From Acanthaster planci (taxonomy: Eukaryota; Echinodermata; Asteroidea; Valvatida; Acanthasteridae): DNA of 24,676 nt. This document shows, one piece after another, positions 19,201 through 24,676 of this stretch; position 1 is the stretch's first letter; every line of letters begins with the position of its first letter. The notes under the pieces are model-generated. The model did no database searches, was not told where the DNA came from, and was given only the letters and a program-made list of their open reading frames with translations. Both the position numbers and the translations under genes were made by a program. The DNA lies in NCBI RefSeq assembly GCF_001949145.1, contig NW_019091385.1:1465108-1489783 (forward strand), given 5' to 3'.

Positions 19201-19568
19201 AATAAGCCTTTTTCAAGTTAAGTTTGAATAAACTCTGGTACACTGAGTTCATTAAATCCACGTGATCATAACAATTTGAATTCTCCATACTAAAGACACT
19301 GTTGCTATACCTCATGATTCAGGGCAAGCGTTTGCTTAGTTACATAAGAGACGCCTTGCAACAGTACACCATTTTCAATGGATAAAAAGGACAAAAAGGA
19401 ACCTGCCCATTCCAGAGATGGTGGTTGCTATGCAAAAGCTTGACCCAAATCACGAGGTATAGCAACAGTGTCTTTAATCTGGGAAATTCAAATTTTTACA
19501 TTTGTGTGCACTCAGATGACTCACTGTACTCAATTTTATTCAAATTTAACTCGCAAAAGGCTTATTAA
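19201..19568. mobile_element. Foldback MITE with about 135-bp inverted arms
   Basis: The left arm (19201 to about 19340) starts AATAAGCCTTTTTCAAGTTA. The right arm (about 19430-19568), read on the minus strand, starts AATAAGCCTTTTGCGAGTTA. The strongest match is AAAGACACTGTTGCTATACC, identical in both arms, followed by CTC-TGATT. Outer parts are more diverged, with small indels. The unique centre is only about 90 bases and does not code. The long arms and tiny centre are typical of foldback MITEs. Arm divergence indicates an old insertion. No target-site duplication could be fixed by eye. Confidence 0.88.
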
Positions 19569-20085
19569 TTGACCTAGGCAAACCCCTTTGACACAGTGGA
19601 TGTAGAGGGACTTCAGGAACTCTCACTGTTGAAAGTGACATTGTCCAGGGTCCGTTTCAGGAAGCAGTTGATCAAAACTTGTTAGGCAGTAGAGAAATCT
19701 GCACTCACTGTTGTCAATGTCAGAATTTCATGTCATGATACAGTTAGACTGGTTAAAATATGGTCAGATTTGTGCCTGGAGTACAGGTAGAAAATACATG
19801 AGCACCTCCAACACGGTGACTAGATGCAGCAAGTTAAACAGTACTGAGGTAAACAAAAACAACCTTCTTCTGGCAGTTTCCTGACCAGCCCTATTTTACA
19901 GGCCTTTTTTTTTTAATCAGACATGGGGATAAAGAGATTAAAAGCTGCTAAAAAAAATGTCTATTTCCATTATTCTCACCAGCCCTGTGCATTGGCATGA
20001 CCCCAAAGTTTTTATTGGCAAGTTAAAATGGTATAACCAATTATAAAAAAGAAATCTTTCATGTTATTTCTTGTCTTCCACCCAG
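19569..20085. other. Unassigned stretch
   Basis: I see no gene or family repeat. It ends in a pyrimidine-rich tract and CCCAG, a good splice acceptor for the next feature. Confidence 0.55.
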
Positions 20086-20198
20086 GGAGTTGTTCACAAG
20101 TCAACATCCAGTCTGTTCCTATTTATCCATCGCTCGCCATCAAGCTTTCAAGAGGAGATCACAAATGGATGAAGAGTTAATGCCTCCATGGTCAATTG
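20086..20198 (+). CDS. Candidate exon, unknown protein (possibly first coding exon)
   Basis: A tract ending TTGTCTTCCACCCAG (to 20085) precedes 113 bases that stay open in one frame, with ELFTSQHPVCSYLSIARHQ first and then QMDEELMPPWSIG. A consensus donor GTAAGT starts at 20199. If translation began at the ATG at 20165, this would be a 5' exon encoding MDEELMPPWSI and then an intron. I recognise no domain, and the following 460 bases show no obvious acceptor and exon. It could instead be a chance pair of splice-like sites. Confidence 0.35.
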
Positions 20199-20660
20199 GT
20201 AAGTTTCTTTGTTTTCTAGTAATCTGAGGAGCATAGGATTACCAGTAGCGCTCAGCACTTACAAGTATTTAGATTTAATCAATGAAGTCTGAAAATGTTC
20301 TCTTTGTCTCAATGACAAGAATACTAGAGGGAAAAAGTTTAATTTTCTCCTTTTTTGGTCAGTTGCATGAATTTCCGTTTGTTTCCTTTTGAAACAACTT
20401 GTCTTTCTCATCCTGAGAAATCTGTGATATGCAATTCAAATTACTTGCGACAAATATTCTTTTATTGGCCATATGTGGATTTTTTTTATTAGAGTCTACA
20501 TCTTCAAAAATGCTATGTGGAACTTATTCTCAGATGACACACAAAACACAACTTGAAACAAGAGTTTGAGCTTATGGCATAGTTCTTCATGCCACAAATC
20601 TTTTTCTTTATTTTAATTTCTCAATCATAACTTTTGGCATAAACTGGCCATAAAAAATGA
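20199..20660. other. Unassigned AT-rich stretch, possibly intronic
   Basis: No open frame or repeat stands out. If the preceding exon is real, this is the start of its intron. Confidence 0.5.
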
Positions 20661-20730
20661 TGGCATGTTTGCCCAAATCCTTGCCATGCCTGGTATCCTG
20701 TGGGCCCAAAACATGGCATGCTTGCCAACC
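20661..20730 (+). repeat. Dispersed 70-bp repeat, copy 1
   Basis: It aligns along its length with 24417-24486 in the same orientation: GGCATG-TTGCCC, AATCCTTGCCA, then GG-CCCAAA, and finally GGCATGCTTGCCA. The GGCATGYTTGCC word occurs at both ends of the unit. No coding function is visible. Confidence 0.85.
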
Positions 20731-21169
20731 AGAAAACTAGCCCCAGCGGAACAAATGGGCGGAAGTCACCGTGTTTTACAATTGATTCCTTTACTAGAAG
20801 TTCTTATTATGTGACTAAATTACTTTCAGTGAATTTCAGGAAGTGCACTGATTTTTTTCCATTGTTTGCAAATACGGTTGGAATTGGAAGCCCTCCCCCC
20901 GAACAAGTAGGTGCTTGGCGTAGTGTTGTAAACAAATGCAGCATTAATACAGTCACAAAGGTTGGACCTGAAAATGTGCGTTTCCGGTATCCAACAAAAG
21001 AACACCGTCGTACCTAATATATATAAATAGCAGATCACGCTGGCGCATACAGAAAACAATCAAAACGTATAAATCGTTTGTTCCTACGTGAACAATTAAC
21101 ATGGCCGGTTGAGGCCATCAAGTAGACAGCTCAATTCTGAGTTTTGTAATATCGGCAAATTGAGCTCTG
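20731..21169. other. Unassigned stretch
   Basis: A 105-codon plus-strand frame (20700-21017) begins inside the repeat and has no known motif, so I treat it as chance. Some of the right-hand part may be decayed recombinase of the DIRS-like element that starts here on the minus strand. Confidence 0.45.
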
Positions 21170-21785
21170 CCTAGACCATTGCAGTGAACTTGCAGTTTAC
21201 ATCCCAGGTATGTCTTGTGAGTGTTTGAAGTTAAAGCTGCCATCAATAGGCGGTGCATCTCACCTTCTAACAGTTCTGTTTGATGTCTTGGATTAGGGTC
21301 ATTTTGTCCTCAGCCTGAGGGGTGTGAGCATGGAAATGGGCCACCTGAAAACGGGAAAGGGAATCGGCTGTGTCATTTTGAATTCCTGGAATGTGAACGG
21401 CCTTAAACGTGATATTATATTGCAGACGGGTGAGCCAACTGCATGATCATATCACAGTGTGAGGATTGCTTGTTAATGATGTAAACCACAGCCTCATTTT
21501 CTGTCCAAAAATGCACTTTACGATTAGCTAACTGAGGAGCCCAACAATACATGGCAATCACCAAAGGATAGATCTCGCAGTATGCTTTGGATGGCGAAAG
21601 TGCAACCAGCTCGGGAGTCCACTTCCCTTGAAACCATTGACTGTTAAAGTAACTGCCAAAACCAATGCTTGCAGCCGCATCAGTAAATAACTCCAATGTG
21701 TCGTTGTCAAGTCAGTCTTGATCACGCAATTGTGAAACCCCATTGAAATGATCAAGAAAGTCCAACCGCATTAATCGGCCGTTTG
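21170..21785 (-). pseudogene. DIRS-like RNase H and start of tyrosine recombinase (family B)
   Basis: After FLDHFNGVSQLRD (about 21755) come LELFTDAAASIGFGSYF with the first RNase H Asp, WFQGKWTPEL, a SKAYCEIYPLVIAMYCW segment with the Glu, and HFWTENEAVVYIINKQSS. In this last segment TEN replaces the usual TDN, so a catalytic Asp appears changed. A frameshift near 21440 leads to LQYNITFKAVHIPGIQNDTA, then DSLSRFQVAHFHAHTPQAED. After another frame change, LLEGEMHRLLMAALTSNTHK (about 21270-21205) fits the beginning of a DIRS/Ngaro-type recombinase. Nothing catalytic follows. Confidence 0.85.
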
Positions 21786-21816
21786 TTGAACATTTTTGCG
21801 CCCGTTGTTATGCGTG

Positions 21817-22985
21817 TATTATTATTATTGTTATTATTATGGTTTATTTATTTGAATTAAAAGCAGCCCACTGGCTGAAAACGTTCAATATTACAATGGG
21901 CATTTTAGTTAAAAAGTACTTAAAATACAATGAGTCCACCTTTGAGTTGTAGATTAAAAGGTGCAAATCACAAAACAAAAAATTATTCACTATCATTAAC
22001 AAACGACAAAGATTTGCTTAAAACACTGCTGATTAAAACTGAGTGTTCAACTATGTAAAGATGAAAAAGAGAAATCACTAGAGACTAGAGAAATGGCTAT
22101 TTAAAACTGTGGTACAGAAGCTTGAAATTAACATTTAAAAAATTGCGTAGATCAAAAGGGTATATTACACTTACCATTTTAGAATTCTGGCCAATGATGG
22201 AATGGTAGATTTCTTATACCGCTCAGTAATACAGTGGGGTATGACAAGAGCAGAGACAGTAGTGGACCTCAATTTTCTGCCTTGCTTGTTATTTTCTGGG
22301 GGAAACATATGTCAAAATCTATTCAAACACAAAAGTTTGTTTCCAAAGTTGTGCAACAAATCAAATCTTCTGGATTCTAAGCTTTGAATGTTGAGTCTGG
22401 CAAGAGCATGGGAGTAAGTATTACATTCATCGCCTAGTATGATATGACAAGCACGCTTCTGAATGCGTTCAATAGATTTACTTTGCTCAAGACTAATTGA
22501 TGTGTGCCAAACTAGACTAGCATATTCCAGAATGGGTGTAATGCAGCAATTTAAGACTGTTAGCCTGTCATCTACAGCCACTTTTGCCTTCTTAAGGATA
22601 CATCACGTATATAATCTATGAGAGGCTCTAGAAGCAATATCAGTACTGTGCAAGTTCCACTTCAAATCCTTTTGTAAAATAATGCGTAATAATTTCATAT
22701 GAGACACATCATTCAAATTAACCAAGTAATTGAAAGTGATTCCCTGGGTATTTCACGTTTCATGAAACTAACTACCAAGGATTGACACTTCGAGCATTTA
22801 GGCAGAACATCGTTGTTACTATACCAGGCCGCAAGATTGTCTGGGTGATTTTGAAGTTTGGCTCCTCGTCATATTGAACAATTTCAGCCAAAGTCAGATC
22901 ATCCACATATTTCCATCGCCTGCAGCAATCCTCAGACACATCGTTGACAAGTGCAAGAAAAAGAATTGGACCTAATTTTACGACG
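21817..22985 (-). mobile_element. 5'-truncated non-LTR retrotransposon (Jockey-group-like, e.g. CR1/L2/Nimb)
   Basis: Only the last part of the RT gene and a 3' untranslated region remain, as is usual after incomplete target-primed reverse transcription. The minus-strand 3' end has an AATAAA-containing stretch (about 21840-21855) and ends in an ATT/AAT microsatellite (21817-21841), the kind of tail this LINE group uses instead of poly(A). The 5' break (about 22985) lies inside the family B DIRS-like RT gene. I could not identify a target-site duplication. The clade is judged from RT motifs only. Confidence 0.9.
22175..22985 (-). pseudogene. LINE reverse transcriptase, C-terminal half
   Basis: It starts at GPILFLALVNDV (22972), followed by RWKYVDDLTLAEIVQYD with the YVDD box at 22898-22909. 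The stretch 22880-22590 is badly decayed. An open frame (22581-22312) then gives LEYASLVWHTSISLEQSKSI, ERIQKRACHIILGDE and LARLNIQSLESRRFDLL, the conserved region after the RT core. After one stop the same frame ends in PPENNKQGRKLR and ITERYKKSTIP, the normal C-terminus. The endonuclease and N-terminal RT are absent. Confidence 0.92.
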
Positions 22986-22989
22986 ATGT

Positions 22990-23490
22990 TTTATGACGCC
23001 TGGTGAATGCCGGGCCTGGGGCGACAGCGCGACATACCAAATTTCAGTGAGCCTACTAAGCATTGGATTTCCGTTATAACAACTTCCTCCATCCCATACA
23101 TGACTGAATTTTTTCCCAGAGTCCCAGTACTTTGCTGCTTGGCACCCGAATCTTGCACTTCACTGTATCAATGTCCAAACCCAACTAAGTAATAGTTTGA
23201 CAAGGGCCCTGTCTTCTCTTCAGCAAGTGGAACTTGTAGTTGCACACAAACATCTTAAAATGAACTAAAAAGTAACTCACATCATTCCTTGGTTGTACTA
23301 ATGAACGAAAAATCATCAAGGTAATGTGTAATAGTGTCTGATCCAGAAACCCGCTGAAGTTGTTGAAGTGTGTCTGAAAGACAAACATAATATTCCCCCC
23401 ACACGTGAAGACGATAAGCAAACCGGTTTGCTTCTACAAAAAGCATCCATTCGTATGAATATATGACTTCTTTTGATTGATTTAACAAAA
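22990..23490 (-). pseudogene. DIRS-like reverse transcriptase fragment (family B)
   Basis: The open frame from 23488 ends in DTITHYLDDFSFISTTKE; YLDD (23312-23323) is the RT catalytic box. Other frames then give LAEEKTGPLSN (about 23220), IDTVKCKIRVPSSKVLGLWE (near 23160-23100) and EIQCLVGSLKFGMSRC (near 23065-23020). These are the thumb and linker blocks typical of DIRS-type RT. At least two frame changes lie between blocks. The gene stops at the LINE insertion. Confidence 0.84.
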
Positions 23491-23511
23491 TGTAACTTCC
23501 ACTTCGAGAAT

Positions 23512-24260
23512 CATTTTATTCTTCTCGCCAACAAAAACATATTTCTGACAAAGAATATGCCCACGCTCAAAAAGTCTGGTCAACGTTTGGATGCAAAACA
23601 TTAGGCAATTATCACAATCTATATATAAAAACAGATACTTTGCTTTTATCAGATGTGTTTCAAAATTTTAGAGACACATAGTACAAGCATTATGGCCTCG
23701 ACCCCACCAATTACTTTACAGCCCCAGGACTTTTTTGGGACGCGTTGTTAAAATACAGCCAAGCCCAACTCAAACAATTCACAAAGATCGATAAGAACTT
23801 TTTTTGATGAAGGCAATCGAGGAGGCATCTCGAGCATGGGAGGTAAACGGTTAACAAAAGCAAATAACAAATGCCTCCCTGATTATGACCCAAAAAAACC
23901 CACAGTTTTCTGTTGTATCTCGATGCAAACAATCTTTATGGATACACGATGTCACAACCTTTACCATTTGCCAACTTTCGCTGGGTTGATAATCTAGAAT
24001 GCTTCACAACAGATTTTATTTTAAGCTTAGGCTCTTACGACAACTATGGATATATGATCGAGGTTGATCTGGACTATCCCAACCATTTACACGATATTCA
24101 GAATGATTTTCCTTTTGTGCCGAACACAAAAAATCAATTCAGACCAATTTAGCCCTGCCTGAAAATTATTACTCAGCAATAAAGCCCCCAACATTAAAAA
24201 AAAGCATTGCAACTAAAAAAGAACATATCATACATTATCGATTATTGCAACTTTATTCTT
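23512..24260 (+). pseudogene. Polinton/Maverick protein-primed DNA polymerase B fragment
   Basis: In Polintons this polymerase copies the element's linear DNA from a protein primer. The plus strand reads SDKEYAHAQKVWSTFGCKTL, then NYHNLYIKTDTLLLSDVF (exonuclease-to-polymerase linker region) and TNYFTAPGLFWDALLKYS. After frame changes come RGGISS and NKCLPDYDPKKP, and then the frame from 23913: YLDANNLYGYTMSQPLPFAN (motif A region), with VDLDYPNHLHDIQNDFP. Another frame gives ENYYSAIKPPTLKKS and KEHIIHYRLLQLY, fading out near 24260. A stop at 23679, another near 23806 and at least three frame changes make it dead. The C-terminal half with motifs B and C and all other Polinton genes are absent from the window. 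Confidence 0.9.
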
Positions 24261-24416
24261 GGACAACACACAAAACAGTCTTGCAATGTAAATGTAGGTT
24301 TGACTTTTGGGCATAGATTTCCTAGCCGCTGTGTTATTTCTTTTGTATTCATTATGCTTATACCAGAACTTTAGCAGCTTGCCAAAATGGGCACGTCTGC
24401 CCAGATCAAGAGCATA
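24261..24416. other. Short unassigned stretch
   Basis: It probably covers the decayed edge of the polymerase relic. The minus-strand frame at 24443-24228 shows no family. Confidence 0.5.
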
Positions 24417-24486
24417 GGGCATGCTTGCCCGAATCCTTGCCAAGCTTGGCAGCTATGGACCCAAATCCTTGGCATGCTTGCCATCC
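24417..24486 (+). repeat. Dispersed 70-bp repeat, copy 2
   Basis: It matches 20661-20730 in the same orientation, including GGCATGCTTGCCC at its start, AATCCTTGCCAAG, GGACCCAAA and TTGGCATGCTTGCCATCC at its end. The terminal words are repeats of each other. Confidence 0.85.
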
Positions 24487-24501
24487 GTTGGTGTCAGGTC
24501 A

Positions 24502-24640
24502 ACTCGCCCCCTGACTGACTCGCCCCTTACCGACTCGCCCCTTTCCAACTCGCCCCCTCGTAAACTCACCCTCTGACCGACTCCCCTCTTACCAACTCGC
24601 CTTCTGGCCGACTCGCCCCCTGGCTGACTCGCCCCCTTGG
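24502..24640 (+). repeat. 15-16-bp minisatellite, about nine units
   Basis: Units begin with ACTCGCCCC and vary after it (CTGACTG, TTACCG, TTTCCA, CTCGTAA, CTGGCTG). Units five to seven have changed cores (ACTCACCC, ACTCCCCT, ACTCGCCTT). The array is C-rich on the plus strand and poor in G, unlike everything around it. Confidence 0.93.
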
Positions 24641-24676
24641 AACGTCAAGCAAATGTGGCCGGCCAATGTAATAAAA

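Larger units (their letters stand above)
21170..23490 (-). mobile_element. DIRS-like retroelement relic of a second lineage (family B), split by a LINE
   Basis: Reading down the minus strand, RT with YLDD lies at 23490-22990, then a LINE on the same strand occupies 22985-21817, and RNase H plus a recombinase start follow at 21780-21180. Removing the LINE puts RT thumb next to the RT/RNase H linker, as in an intact DIRS-like pol. The peptides differ clearly from family A (HIPGIQNDTADSLSRF versus HIAGPDNSIADSLPRG), so this is another lineage, possibly Ngaro-like. Element ends are not recognisable. Confidence 0.85.

Noticed and set aside
1-24676. Prokaryotic defence or CRISPR-type system.
   Set aside because: No operon structure, no evenly spaced direct repeats with unique spacers, and all recognisable proteins are eukaryotic transposon proteins.

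Overview
This is eukaryotic nuclear DNA, most likely from a marine invertebrate animal. It is AT-rich, has no prokaryotic-style gene packing, shows a few splice-like sites, and carries a mix of transposons (Tigger/pogo, hAT, two DIRS-like families, a Jockey-group-type LINE, Polinton/Maverick) typical of cnidarians, molluscs, amphioxus, hemichordates and echinoderms. The sequence alone does not fix the species. I see no intact host gene, no tRNA or rRNA gene and no CRISPR. The window is a transposon graveyard: every recognisable protein is a broken mobile-element protein.

Layout. 1-2.2 kb: mostly anonymous, with a GC-rich palindrome cluster and an exact 98-bp tandem duplication. 2.2-4.6 kb: a structurally complete Tigger-like DNA transposon (minus-strand transposase pseudogene, inverted ends, TA target duplication). 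4.9-5.0 kb: a candidate internal exon. 5.9-6.9 kb: a decayed DIRS copy (RNase H tail to tyrosine-recombinase C-terminus). 7.07-7.38 kb: a MITE-like inverted-repeat element, related to a repeat at 12.87-13.1 kb that carries octamer-, SPH/ZNF143- and YY1-like motifs. 8.65-9.18 kb: a 57-bp minisatellite. 11.0-12.65 kb: a minus-strand hAT transposase pseudogene with tandem repeats inside its coding region. 13.56-15.45 kb: a second, internally deleted copy of the same DIRS family (gag, RT, RNase H, start of YR). 15.4-19.2 kb: no recognisable gene. 19.2-19.57 kb: a foldback MITE. 20.09-20.20 kb: a candidate exon. 21.17-23.49 kb: a minus-strand element of a different DIRS-like lineage, split by a 5'-truncated LINE (21.82-22.99 kb). 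23.51-24.26 kb: a Polinton/Maverick DNA polymerase B relic on the plus strand, followed by a dispersed repeat and a nine-unit minisatellite.

The elements do not form a pathway. What links them is insertion history: nesting, deletion and decay. All protein-family calls come from motifs read by eye; no database search was possible.
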